Source: Sepiola atlantica
Lineage: Eukaryota; Mollusca; Cephalopoda; Sepiida; Sepiolidae
Length of the DNA: 64,000 bases
Reading direction: 5' to 3'
NCBI GenBank assembly: GCA_963556195.1
Contig: OY744519.1
Location: 36,914,801-36,978,800, forward strand
The position numbers and the translations under genes were made by a program. Every line of letters begins with the position of its first letter. The first letter of the stretch is position 1. Below the pieces are notes generated by a model. It was not told the origin of the DNA. It searched no databases and saw only the letters and a program-made list of their open reading frames with translations. Below are positions 1 through 11,530 of this stretch, piece by piece.

Positions 1-736
1 TGCCATCATATACTGTCCACAGATGTAACAAAAGACATCCGGTTCATATCTGCAACATCTTCTAGAAGAACTCATTTTCTCTCTGGAACTCATTTTCAAC
101 TGTGGAATTAAAAAGAAAATTCTTAATTACTGTTTAATTTATACTGCAACTATATGTATGGAACATGTTATTAAGTAATTACAGTATATAATTATATAAA
201 AATTCTCCCTATATAAATAATTATATAAAAATTCTCCCTGAAATACTTCAATATATACATAATCATTATAATGATTCAATAATATCAGAGAATTATTATT
301 TACTGCTTCTATATTGAAGTATTTCAGGGAGAATTTTAGCAGTTTAGGATTATTTGGGGCTATCAGTATCTTCTAAACTAGAACTAATCTGCCAAAACCA
401 ATGTTATATTCGTAATCAGCGACCTTCAAAACCCCAGAAAACACTCCTAGATGGTCTGCCAAAGAAAAAAAGAAAAATTTGTTGACCAGTGTTATTATTC
501 ATGAATTGATTAAGCTATTTTTATAAACATGTTTATTAAGCTTTAACAAAGTTTCATATTGGCTTTTCTGTCTGTTTTCATATGGCAATAATAGATATGC
601 TTAATTCTTCATGGATTTACTTAATGAAGCAATACGGATGCTCTTTTTGGGTAGCAATTTCTAATTCTGTTTTTCAATGGACATATAATCAATGTGAGTT
701 GTTAGTTATTTGGGATGTTGATTTACTGCGTCGCTA

Positions 737-740
<4 letters not shown>
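1..740. other. gene-free AT-rich stretch with a small foldback repeat
   Basis: No coding region is recognisable. The only structure seen is the inverted repeat at 228-337 described separately; the rest is unremarkable AT-rich sequence. Confidence 0.6.
191..337. repeat. short foldback repeat, 28-bp arms
   Basis: The segment at 228-255 (beginning AAAATTCTCCCTGAAATAC) is the exact reverse complement of 310-337, with a 54-bp AT-rich spacer. Just outside the left arm, the string ATTATATAAAAATTCTCCCT occurs twice in direct orientation (191-210 and about 219-239), so the arm start is duplicated. Inference: end of a small non-autonomous DNA element or a foldback relic; no transposase is linked to it. 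Confidence 0.6.

Positions 741-801
<61 letters not shown>
741..801. repeat. (TA)n microsatellite
   Basis: Uninterrupted alternating TA over about 60 bases. Tyr-Ile repeat reading frames across it are artefacts. Confidence 0.95.
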
Positions 802-804
<3 letters not shown>

Positions 805-962
805 AATATAAAATTGTTTTATTTCAACAGACGACGCTGTTTTAGATGTTCTACCTTCATCAGTGCAAGAGTGGTGGTTGCAATCGGTCGCATGGGCTGT
901 AACACAGTCCAAAGATTCATCCTAGAATTACGAGCTTAACGCACAACCCAATCCGGTCGGGA

Positions 963-969
<7 letters not shown>
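802..969. other. unique block between two (TA)n tracts, possible retroelement-end fragment
   Basis: A 168-bp non-repetitive block is bounded on both sides by (TA)n. On the minus strand it contains CTGATGAAGGTAGAACATC followed by TAAAAC, which resembles the CUGANGA...GAAAC core seen at 55.2 kb but lacks the second core motif. Inference only: it may be a decayed end of a Penelope-like element. Confidence 0.3.
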
Positions 970-1031
<62 letters not shown>

Positions 1032-1047
1032 GTGTGTGTGTGTGTGT
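970..1047. repeat. (TA)n then (TG)n microsatellite
   Basis: Alternating TA for about 60 bases passes into a short TG run. Confidence 0.95.
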
Positions 1048-2049
1048 TTGTGGAACTGCTTTACAAATGTATTTTATTAGCCGTTGTAAGCTTCATTCTC
1101 GCTGTGGCATTACCAAGCGAGATGATGTTTAACGAAATAAATCCTCATTGCTAAGGACGAAATAATGGAAAATGAGCAACACGCTGAAACAAGCGCAAAA
1201 TTGAAACGATAAATATATTAGCGGATAGGTCAGAATCAAGCACAGAAATATCTGAGTGAGGTGCGAACAATGAGGAATTAACATTAGCATTAGAGAAGAA
1301 TATTCTGAATTGAAACATAAGAGTAAATATAGAAATAGTGTGTTATTCGAAAGCGACGTACACGCGTCCAGGGCTGGGACTATTTTTCGTACTCTTCCGA
1401 GGGTCGGACTTTCCCATAAGCTATGCCATGGTTGAAACACTGGTTGAACACAATTTCGATTATTATTTAATAAAAATTAATTAGTTATAAATATATAGTT
1501 ATAGAAACATTGTTACCGTGCATGTGTATAATTAATTTGTTTCCATTTAATTACTCAGTTGATCTACAATTCCGGGTCCTCATTGTGAATCATTTCCTGT
1601 ATAGTCCAGTCAATCTAGCTAGTTATTTTGGATATTGGGCATGAATAACCTCTCTTTCAGATAGAAAACAGTTTATTAAAATTAGTCTTGCGGAAAGGGG
1701 TCAACGTGCGCCATACTTAAGGATTGCCGCCGATTCAAGCATCCCCTCTCTCAACTCAATTTCTGTAAATACATCTTAAAAATACGAAATGTAGCAATGT
1801 GTAATAAGATAAAACCAACAGTTTTCATGAAGTTAAATATAATTATAATTTCTGATGCCTGATTATTGTCTTTTTTGATGTATTACTGCAGGAGCTTAAT
1901 ATTCTGTCATATTCCAATTTCAGGTTGGCCAAAGTAAAGTACCGATAATTATGAGTGCTAGCTATGTGCTATTTGGAACAATGAACTGTTCAGTAATGAG
2001 TCAACATTTATCGTCAGCCAGAAGGTCATCGATTTCATTAACAGAGCTT
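1048..2049. other. gene-free stretch
   Basis: Nothing recognisable up to about 1930. From about 1930 to 2050 there may be frame-broken sequence belonging to the pseudogene that follows, but I could not confirm it. Confidence 0.5.
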
Positions 2050-3700
2050 CTGAACAACGTTGATAGAAGATCTTAATTCAGATGGAGCAACGTTTCCACA
2101 AGAAATGCAGACAGCGTTGGATCAACCCAAAATACATAGAAATTGACTGTAAAAATAAGTTCACCCATTATGAAATGCTATCCCGTGCAAGCTGCTGTTT
2201 GTGTGTGCTTAACTTTAAGGAACATTGTCTTTTTTGGAGCAAACGCTGATAGAAAGAAAAGAGATGTAGATGTTCCCCATGTAGAAACTATTGCGTTTAA
2301 GGTCAGAGTGTTAACAGTTTGTGAGAAAGTCCAGAACAATCACGGCTGGGCATCCACTGTTACAGCTAGAATAGGTTATGTAGCTGACCTAGTTTCAAAA
2401 GAAGCACGTTATCGCAGAACATGTTTTGCAAAATGTGATTCTAATAAAAACATTCCTAAGACATTTTTTCTGCTGAGTCTTCTAAGAAACAAAACATTTG
2501 TAGGCCAGACTGATTCAGAGAGAAAACAGGCATTTCTGGAAGTTGCTAAATATTTGCAGCATAATGACGATATGAAACCGCATGAATTGTATTTGATGGG
2601 TATGAACGTGGGTAATTTATTAAAGATGCAACTCACCGATGCCGAGCAGCGGCTCTCTTGGTGTTTATGTGTCACTGCCCCATTTAATGGTGTGAAATTA
2701 AAAAAAAGATGTTTTCCTAGCTTATCAAGAAAACAAACAAATGTTCATCAGCTTGCTTGGAAAGACTTTAGAGGAAGCAGATTGTAAAGTAGTCATTGAA
2801 TCTGGAGATGCCGACACATTGATTGTGAAAACTGCTCTGGAACTGGAACAAACATGAGAAACCATTTTGATAGCAGATTACACTGACCTATTGTTCCTTC
2901 TATTTAATAATGCCAATAGAGATGATTGTTACAACATCTTTTTCACGCCACAACAAAACGATAGTGCAAAAAGTGTGAAAGTCTGGAACATCAAAGAAAT
3001 GAGGAAATCTTTGGGAGATGTGATATATTGCAACATTATTTTGATTCATGCACTACTGGGTTGTGATTCTACATCCAGTGTTAATGGACTTGGAAAGACA
3101 ACATCCCTTCGAAAGGTGATGCACAGTAGAAACTTATTACAACTGGCAGAAGTGTTTTGTAAGGATAGCAGTGCAGAAGAGGTAATTTACGCTGGGGAGA
3201 AGGCGTTAGTGTGTCTGTGCAATGGTAATGATGGGGAAACCATCAATCATCTCTGGCGGAGGCGCTTTACGCAAAAGGTTGCGAAAAGCTCAAAGTATGT
3301 TGAGGCCAAAGCATTGCCACCAACAAGAGCAGCTAAGAAATTCCACAGCCTTCGAGTTATCTTCCAAATTCAGGAATGGAAATGGTGAAACCAGCTAAAA
3401 CCTGACGAGGTGGGATGGAAACTTTAGATAGGGAATTACAACCAAGCAAGACTGACATGCCAGTTGATCATGTAAATATGTTGGCTATAATTAAGTGTAA
3501 CTGTACTCCGGGGTGTACTACAGCAGTTGCAGGAAACATAACATTGACTGTTCAAACTTGTGTGCTAATTGCAAAAGCCTTCACGGCAAGAACTCACCAC
3601 AGCCAGATCTTGATTATGATGCAGTTACCATTTGACTTGTTCTTGACAAGAAATATTCTTTCCTCCGTTAATGAACTTGTTCTGTGGTGGTTATGAGAGA
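2050..3700 (+). pseudogene. broken copy of a multicopy invertebrate gene family with a PIN/FEN-like GCDTTS motif
   Basis: Several plus-strand frames follow one another with shifts and stops: 2170-2787 (contains a VPHVETIAFKV motif), about 2760-2866 (GDADTLIVKTALEL, ended by an in-frame stop), 2867-3388 (ADYTDLLFLLF, then ALLGCDSTSSVNGLGK, then LPPTRAAKKFHSLRV), and 3415-3696 (cysteine-rich IKCNCTPGCTTAV). These motifs in this order are what I recall from a large family of uncharacterised proteins repeated in marine invertebrate genomes. The acidic GDADT and DYTD segments and the GCD(T/S)TS segment resemble the core of PIN/flap-endonuclease folds, which is inference. The central part of the usual long protein appears deleted between the two halves. 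Function is unknown. With at least three breaks it is not expected to make a full protein. No introns are evident, which suits a mobile or retrocopied sequence. Confidence 0.65.
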
Positions 3701-4873
3701 GCATTGCCTCAATATTCAACCGACTGACCATTCTTTGATTGTAAATTGTACTTATTTTGTACCTATATTTTGAAATGTCAGGAATTAATGTGACAATTGT
3801 TGTCTTGAAAAAGGCTACTTAGTCTATTGGTGTACCTTTTATATTAATATGTGTTTAAGAATAAAATAACATGTAAAACAATGGCAGGGGCTAGTCATTT
3901 TCTGGTGTTAGTTTATTATTAAGCATATAGCTACCTATTATTTCAACTTCAAACACAAAGAAAATGTCAAGCTGGCTTGGGGTGGGCTCTGTGTGAGTTT
4001 TCGTGCAAATAATAGTTTTTGTTTCTAATCTAATAAAGGTTATTTTGTCATTAAAAACGTTTATTTTTGTAAGTAATTACCAGCAGTAATTTACATACTT
4101 GTCAGGAAATGTCGGGAATTTTATGCCTCAACATGTTAATATTGCTAAGTTTGATTTTAAAGATGGCGCCCGTTGACTCTTTTCCCCAAGGTTAATTTTG
4201 GTAAACTTTTTTGATCTGAAGCAGAGATAATTCGTGTCCAATATACATGGTAAAAACCACTGTTAGCAATTTGTTTGAGTTTCAGCTAAATTTGTACTGG
4301 ACTAGTAGATACTCTTCTCTTTGCAACAACTGCAAAACACCGCCCTGTCTATTTCGTGTGTATTACATATAAATCGAATTCCTATTGACAGTTTCCATTC
4401 CAAGTAATTCTTTTTTGTGAAACACATTATCACGTGACTGTTACCTTGCAGACTACAACATGATCGACTTTGAATTTGATGTCTACAAATGCTCATCGTA
4501 TATTATCGTCATAAATAAACAATATTTTTTATTATTTTGCAATCTTTTCTATGATATTTGTCAACAAAAAATCAGAACATCTAATTAACACTTATAGGCG
4601 AGTGGGATTTTGTCTTATTAGAAGAAATGTAATTTAAATATTTTTTTCTTTTCAGAATTTAACGTTACTTATGAAAATGTATAGTTAGACCAGTCAACGC
4701 CTTGGAAATACGATCTCATATGTAATATGCACTATTTAATAATAAACTAGAAAACTATAAGTAAGATACAGTCATATATAATATTCAAAATTGAATAGAT
4801 ATTAAGTGTATAGGCGTATTAATTAAAGTTCATCAAATCAAATAAATAACGCGTGATAATCAAATCAAAATAA
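3701..4873. other. gene-free stretch
   Basis: AT-rich sequence containing AATAAA-type strings near 3860. I see no coding region, long repeat or structured RNA in it. Confidence 0.5.
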
Positions 4874-5020
4874 ATGTAATGAATAATATCTAGATAGGCC
4901 TATTTAATAATACAGGTTTAATACAAATAGCGGCAAACATGAAACAACTTTGGTTTCATGTTTGCCGCTATTTGTATTACACCTGTATTATAAAATACGC
5001 CTATCTAGATATAATTACAT
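4874..5020. repeat. MITE-like hairpin, about 70-bp arms
   Basis: The left arm (about 4874-4945) reads into a 7-bp loop and back out as its reverse complement (about 4953-5020), with a few mismatches and small indels. The inner 36 bases around ATAGCGGCAAACATGAAAC are nearly perfect. No open frame and no transposase. A non-autonomous DNA transposon or simple foldback sequence is the likely nature. Confidence 0.75.
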
Positions 5021-6297
5021 AATTATAAACTGGTTAAAAATCAGAAATATGAATGTTGATATACATGAATTACTTATTAGATGATATATCTACATAATAA
5101 AAGTATTATTAAAATAAATAATAAATAGAAATAATAATAGAAAGCGTAGCGATTACCACCCTGTTTAAGGGGGCTACTTCTAATTAAACCTTTATACTAT
5201 ATTTGAAATACCTTATTATAACACTGCTATTGTTTTTTTCTTTAAACAATTTGATCCTTTTTAGCGAAATAAAGTATGGTTCTACATATGTTTTTTTCTG
5301 TGGATTACCACATATATTACTTCCTCTTTCAGATGAATGCATGTTTCTTTATTGCGGTTTTGCCTTCATATTCCTGCAAAGGGACGTAAGTGAATTCGAA
5401 TGTTAATTAATTGGTGCTAAGGAAAAAACACTAATGATAATATAAATAAATATTTTAATAAGGAGGTCGCGAGTATGTGCGGCCTAAGATATAGTCCATA
5501 TTTACTTGATACTTTTACGTTGGAAATATCTAGCTCCCAAAAAAGCACTTTGTATTAAGATATAAAAATGACTCAATCTACAAGTATTATCCTTCTCTGA
5601 CCGAACACAGTAAGTGTAGTAACGGAAAAAAATAGTACACTTTGCTCCTAGTCAGTAGGCAAAAAATGGCCATTCATTGAATTCTATTATTTGTCGGTAT
5701 GTTTGAAGACTAGTATTCTTCATTATTTACAATTTACGCCTTGAATTTCTCTCTCTTGGTTATTGTTATTAGAACGTTGTGGGATGTGTTACGTTCCACT
5801 TTTCTCAAGTAATCGTCATTTAATATCGAACGTAACATGCTTTTTAAACATTAGAGATACACTATTCGCATTCCATTCTCCTTGTAACATTTGGTCATTA
5901 AACTTGTTTAACTATCAGGCTGATTTTGATCAGGATTGAACTCAGAACCTCAAGATAGACGTCCTATTTAAAGCAACTTTCGTTCCTATCATGTTTCTCT
6001 GGGATCCAGTCGCGTGAATGTGTTACTATCATATTTTTTGCATCTCTGTACTTCGCCCGTTGATTAGATGATAATGTTTCATCAGATGAGCTGTTTCTAT
6101 CTGCTTCCTCACTTTTCAGTAATGCCCACTTAAAAAGGCAGGAGATTGAAGCGCCCGAGAGTTTAATTGTAACAACAGCTAGGACGAGGAAATTCAAATA
6201 ACAATGAAAAAGTATTCGGTCAAATAATGAAGGTGCACGATGATTTCACACTAGATGCATAACATTGAATGGAGAATGACACTTGCTGCTGACAGTT
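5021..6297. other. gene-free stretch
   Basis: No recognisable gene. Short open frames at 5203-5406 (+) and 5964-6197 (-) were examined; the first opens at a TTG and is simple hydrophobic sequence, the second matches nothing I know. A B-box-like GTTCAATCC lies on the minus strand near 5936, without a convincing A box. Confidence 0.5.
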
Positions 6298-6372
6298 TAA
6301 TTTAGCTCAGTTAGTAGAGTACAAATGGCTAATCACTGATGTCCCGCTTTCGAATCGCGCTGGTTCTATCTA
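6298..6372 (+). repeat. tRNA-derived sequence (SINE head or tRNA pseudogene)
   Basis: It contains an A-box-like TAGCTCAGTTAGTAGAG and, about 30 bases on, a B-box-like TTTCGAATCGCG, the internal promoter layout of tRNA genes. The acceptor ends do not pair well and no CCA-proximal stem is evident, so this looks like a tRNA-derived short repeat rather than a working tRNA. A (TA)n tract follows at 6411. Confidence 0.5.
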
Positions 6373-6405
6373 AACTAATGAGTCGTTACTACGAAACACT
6401 TATCT

Positions 6406-6410
<5 letters not shown>

Positions 6411-6443
<33 letters not shown>
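6411..6443. repeat. (TA)n microsatellite at the left edge of the palindromic retroelement
   Basis: Alternating TA of about 33 bases directly abutting the left inverted arm that starts at about 6444. Confidence 0.9.
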
Positions 6444-6447
<4 letters not shown>

Positions 6448-7137
6448 ATAGTTTTATTTACACAGACATGTACAAAATCTGCGACACTGGCATGTCGATG
6501 TTATCGATCAACAGTTACTATAAACTGAGATCTCATCAGGCAGAGTTAGAATCCGATCTTAACCTCAGATCATATTTGGAGAGAATGAAGTGGAGGGGTA
6601 GAGACAGAGAAAAAGAAGGAAAGAAATTTAACATTTCAAAAATTAAAGCCGTTAAAAAATTAAAATTAAAATTAAAAATTAAAAATTAAAAATTAAAAAA
6701 TCTAAAAATCTAAGGTCTAGAATCTGAAACAGACAGGGCAAATAAATAAATAAATAAATAAATAAATAAAAAAATAAGAATATATGGTGGAAAGAGGAAC
6801 AAATAATGATGAGGGGAGAGACACATAGAGGAAAAAAGAAAAAGAAGAAGAAGAAGGAGAGAGAGAGAGGGCGTCTGTTGATTTAGGTCGGGAGGGAAGG
6901 AGGGGGGTAGTAGACATGCACGAATTAGGTGTCAAAAAACCGTCGAGTTTATAAATGTCTTTTTCCAAGTGAACTGTAGTATGCGTGCGTGCAAATTGGG
7001 CTGATTGTTATATTGGTTAGGGCGGTGATAAAATGTGTCGCGGTTCCGGGTCTTTATATTGTCTTTATAATTTGTCTGGAGTTAATTTGAATAAATAAGT
7101 ATATTCGTTAAATGTAACAGGAATAGTAGTAGTAGTA

Positions 7138-7194
<57 letters not shown>

Positions 7195-7736
7195 GTAGAT
7201 ACCATTAATAATTGAAGTGAAATAATGAAAATAATAATAAATGAAGTATAATAAAAATACTAAAAAATACCAAAAAATATTAAAAATATTAAAAAATATA
7301 ACTAAAAGAATGACTGGAAAATGCTGGCGTTATTAATTATTAACAATAATAGTAATAATAATAATAATAAAAATAATAATAATAAAAATAATAATAATAA
7401 TGGTAATAATAATAATAATAAAAATAATAATAGTGGTCAATAATATTTTAGAGTTTATAAAAATAATAGTTTAGGAAAGAAATAGAATAATTAAGGAATA
7501 TTAGGAATCCTAGGGGGTAGTGATTATCATAATAATATTAAATAATGATAATGATAAGATAATGTTTGCCGATATTATGATATGGGTTAATGGTTGCAAT
7601 AATGCTGATCATATAAAAATAGTGGTTTAACAGACAACAGTAATCAGAGTGGTAATCCCAGAAATCTTAACAATAGTAGTGATGATAGTGAAAAATTATA
7701 GAAGTAGTCATAAGGGTGGCAATAACAGTAGTAGTA

Positions 7737-7775
<39 letters not shown>

Positions 7776-7937
7776 GATACTCCTAATAATTGAGGTGAAA
7801 TAATGAAAATAATAATAAATGAAGTTAATAAAAATACTAAAAAATACTAAAAAATATTAAAAAATATTAAAAAATATTAAAAATATATAACTAAAAGAAT
7901 AACTGGAAAATGCTGGCGTTATTAATTATTAATAATA

Positions 7938-8001
<64 letters not shown>

Positions 8002-8294
8002 TAATAATAATGGTAATGATAATAATAATAAAAATATTAGTTTAGGAAAGAAATAGAATAATTAAGGAATATTAGGAATCCTAGGGGGTAGTGATTATCA
8101 TAATAATATTAGATAATGATAAGATAATGTTTGCCGATATTATGGTATGGGTTAATGGTTGCAATAATGCTGATCATATAAAAATAGTGGTTTAACGGAC
8201 AACAGTAATCAGAGTGGTAATCCCAGTAATCTTAACAATAGTAATGATGATAGTGAAAAATTATAGAAGTAGTCATAATGGTGGCAATAACAAC

Positions 8295-8344
<50 letters not shown>

Positions 8345-8605
8345 TAATAAAGATAATAAAAATGGCAGTGGAGGCAAAAGTAAGGTAACGGTAAAACATG
8401 GCAATATTATTAATAATAGTGCTACTGTTAATTTCATTGCTGCAAATAACAATAACTATGATAGTAACGTCGGACATGGTGTCACCACTGATAACAATAA
8501 TTATCTTGATAAAAAGTACAGAAATGAAAAAATGAAAAAATGAAAATATGAAAAAATGAAAAAATGAAAAAATGAAAAAATGAAAAAGTGAAAAAAAGTG
8601 AAAAA
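6444..8605. repeat. left inverted arm of the palindromic retroelement
   Basis: From the outside in: hammerhead-like motif (6476-6547), a purine-rich stretch with (AAAT)n at about 6745-6770, then two tandem units of roughly 570-590 bp. Landmarks repeat at that spacing: TGCTGGCGTTATTA at about 7323 and 7913, GTGGCAATAAC at about 7716 and 8281. Each unit contains (AAT)n tracts. The inner end is a tandem run of ATGAAAAA units (about 8520-8605). Asn-rich open frames here are translations of (AAT)n and not genes. Confidence 0.85.
6476..6547 (-). ncRNA. hammerhead-like ribozyme, left arm (minus strand)
   Basis: Identical on the minus strand to the plus-strand motif at 13330-13402; see that entry for the helices. 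This copy is on the same strand as the reverse-transcriptase gene and lies downstream of it, so it would be present in a read-through sense transcript. Confidence 0.5.
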
Positions 8606-9039
8606 ATGAAAAGAATGAAGAAAATGATTCAATGACAAATAGTTAAGTTTAAGATATTAATAATAGTAGTAATAAATAATTGATAATGATAATCTAAAAA
8701 ATATATAATCTAAAAAATAATCTAAGAAATATAGAAATATTAATCAAAGAATGGATAAGCATAAAAGGGGGGTATTTAAGAGTAAAGAAAAATACAGAAG
8801 ATGACCATTAGTGTTAATCGTTGTGGGTATGATAATAATAATAATAATAATAATGATAATAATAATAATAATAATAATAACAACAATAATAATACCAACC
8901 AATACTACCGCTTACAGTACTACTACAAATAATACTACAAACAAAAAAGCTACTACTAATAGAGATAAAAATAATAATAATTAATAAAAGGTATAAGATG
9001 ATAGTTGTGTTGACAAAATTTTCAGTTGGTGGGGAGGTG
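8606..9039. other. non-coding spacer downstream of the reverse-transcriptase gene
   Basis: AT-rich sequence with an (AAT)n tract at about 8829-8894, unique to the left side of the palindrome centre. No gene is seen. Confidence 0.6.
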
Positions 9040-9040
9040 T

Positions 9041-9062
9041 TTTTTTTTTTTTTTTTTTTTTT
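9041..9062 (-). other. 22-base A tract just 3' of the gene (T run on the plus strand)
   Basis: A pure T run on the plus strand is a pure A run on the minus strand, beginning about 20 bases after the stop codon at 9080-9082. It could be a fossil poly(A) tail from reverse transcription or an ordinary homopolymer; there is no clear polyadenylation signal upstream of it. Confidence 0.5.
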
Positions 9063-9079
9063 ATATATATAATAGCAGC

Positions 9080-11144
9080 CTAAGGGGTTATGAGTGGATT
9101 ACTAAGAAGGTGTAATCTGTTATGCCTACAGTTAATTGATGTTTCTTGTTTTTTGTTTAGAAGTTTGCCCCTATCGCTGAATTTAATTATTTCAAGTTTT
9201 TCTGTTAGGCAAAGGTAGCAAGGTGAGTTTAGGGAACCACAGGTGCTAGTTCTTCTAATTGTGTTCCAAGTTACTGTTGGTGATAGGTTATTGTTGTATA
9301 GTTCCCAGTAATATATAGAAAGTGAGGTTCTTTTTTGATATGTAGGGTTATTAAAAGAACACTTATGTCCAGTATATCTTTCTTTGAAGGTATTACCAGC
9401 CATACCTATGTAGAATTTTTTCAGGGTTGGGTTTTCTTTAGTAGAGATGGTTGCTTGATATACTGATTGGGTTATTTGGCAATTATGTTGTAATGGGCAT
9501 TCTTTTTTGTTTGTGCAGTTACAGGCCTTGGTATTTGCTGTTTTAGTTGCGGTAGTTTTTTCATTTAGAATTTTGTTGTTATGTTTTTTTATTATTTTTT
9601 CTAAATTTTCACCACAGCTATAGCTTAATTTGAGGGTGTTTTTATTAAAGATTTTGTGCAGTATATTGTTGGGAGGGAAGTGTAGATTGATTAAGTCTAA
9701 GAATCTTTTACCGAGTTTGGTGTTAACCATGTTGTTATATGGGGGTGTGAACCAGATAATTTTTCTACCCCTATTTTTGCGTCTGTTGTTGGGAGGTGTA
9801 GGTTTGGTGAATTTAATTTGGGTGTTTTTGTATCCACTTTGCTTTAACGCTTTATTGTAAAAGTCCTTGTGTTTGTTAAAAATTTCTTCATTAGAGGAGT
9901 TATCACTAATTCTTTTTTCGATTGATCTGGGGATGTGTTTAATAATGGTTTTTGGGTGGTTAGAGAGTGGGTGGACATAGATCGGGTTGGCATTGTCTTT
10001 AGTATACGGTTCATAAGTTTCTTTATCTAAGTTAAATGTTACGTCTAGAAAATTAACTATTTTAATGTTAGATGTTATTTCTACTTTGAGATCTAATCTT
10101 TTCATTTCTCTAAGGATAATTTTTTTTTACTCTTTCACATTTTTGTCCATTTGAGTTCTTTACTATTAGTAATCCGTCATCCCTATATAGGCCTATATCT
10201 TCAATGCTAATGTTTTTTGTGAGATTATATAGTATGTAAAGACCAACCAGATCAGTGACTTCTGCTGAGTCCAGGGAACCCATAGAAACATCAAAAGATC
10301 CAAATTGATTACTTTTAGTCCATTGTTCATGTTTACAGATTAGTACTGTATTTCTGCATTTTCGAATTATATTGATTTCATCTACAGAAATATCAGATAG
10401 AAGTGTGGCAAAATCGATAACGTTTTCAAAGAGTTCTTTAGAAATAGATGGGTAGTAGTTAATAATATCAAACTGGATGAATGAGCAATCAGTTTTATTT
10501 ACTATTTTAAGGAACCAGTTTATTGTATCTGCAGTGTTTATCCATTGATTAAGTTTATAGAATGTTTTTATCTGCTTATTTATTCTTTCTAAAATTTTTT
10601 TACTAATTTTCCCTATTTCCTGTCTTGTGGGGTTAATAAGTCTAGTGGTTGGTTTAGTTTGGAAGTCAGATTTGTGATCTTTGAGAAGAATATATGCTTC
10701 TTTTTCTTTTAGTTTACTTACTCTATCGCTGATCTTAAGTTTATCTGTGATAATTTTACTATCGGTATTGATGTTGTGGACTAAATTAATATTAGATTTT
10801 TTGTAGTTTTTTGTGATGTTATTGTCAAGTAATTTGTAGTATTCTTGTGTGGTTAGTTTGTAGAAGTTTTGAGTTTTATCAGCTTTAGTTAGTATATATT
10901 TTGACCTATTAATTTCCTTAACTATTTTGTCTATTTTCTTTTGAAATGGGTTTTTTTTGTGGTGAAATGTGATGTCCCTAACAATATTCATTAAATCCAT
11001 TTCGAACCCGTCAAGCTGTTCAACGTGGGGTGCAGTTCCTTGATTTTTAAATCCATAATAATCCCTCGATTCGTTGCATGTAGATCTCTCCAGGAAAAAG
11101 CTAGCTTTCCACTTCATCCTCCTCAAAAGTTCTTCAATCTTCAT
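9080..11144 (-). CDS. reverse transcriptase with C-terminal GIY-YIG endonuclease (one frameshift)
   Basis: Predicted to copy the element RNA and cut target DNA for insertion. Start taken at the first ATG (11142-11144); earlier codons open only with GTG. Numbering from this Met: KADKT at about 87, LLKDHK at about 153, FDIINYYPS (polymerase motif A) at about 225, GSFDVSMGS (motif B-like) near 282, YRDDGL (motif C, catalytic) at 320. The frame then breaks at a run of nine A on the minus strand (about 10121-10130). One base fewer would join it to the second part (9080-10105), which has a Cys cluster (CNCTNKKECPLQHNC) and the nuclease core KFYIGMAGNTFKERY with an upstream VYQAT. The total would be about 690 residues. 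A single homopolymer indel could be a real mutation or an assembly error, so the gene may be recently active. The family occurs widely in aquatic animal genomes; naming it Penelope-like rests on the domain pair. Confidence 0.8.
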
Positions 11145-11211
11145 AATAAGTATAAGAAGATAGTTCCGTTTGTTGGTAGTCGGAATGTTTTTTAAGGAGG
11201 TATTAAAAATT

Positions 11212-11446
11212 TTTTTCACTTTTTCATTTTTTCATTTTTTCATATTTTCATTTTTTCATTTTTTCATTTCTGTACTTTTTATCAAGATAATTATTGTTAT
11301 CAGTGGTGACACCATGTCCGACGTTACTATCATAGTTATTGTTATTTGCAGCAATGAAATTAACAGTAGCACTATTATTAATAATATTGCCATGTTTTAC
11401 CGTTACCTTACTTTTGCCTCCACTGCCATTTTTATTATCTTTATTA

Positions 11447-11530
<84 letters not shown>

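Noticed and set aside
5203..5406. Hydrophobic 67-codon frame
   Set aside because: TTG start, T-rich sequence giving Leu/Phe by composition; no motif.
8214..8543. Asn-rich 109-codon frame and its mirror at 11248-11610
   Set aside because: Translation of (AAT)n and flanking arm sequence; its duplication is explained by the inverted arms, not by a gene family.
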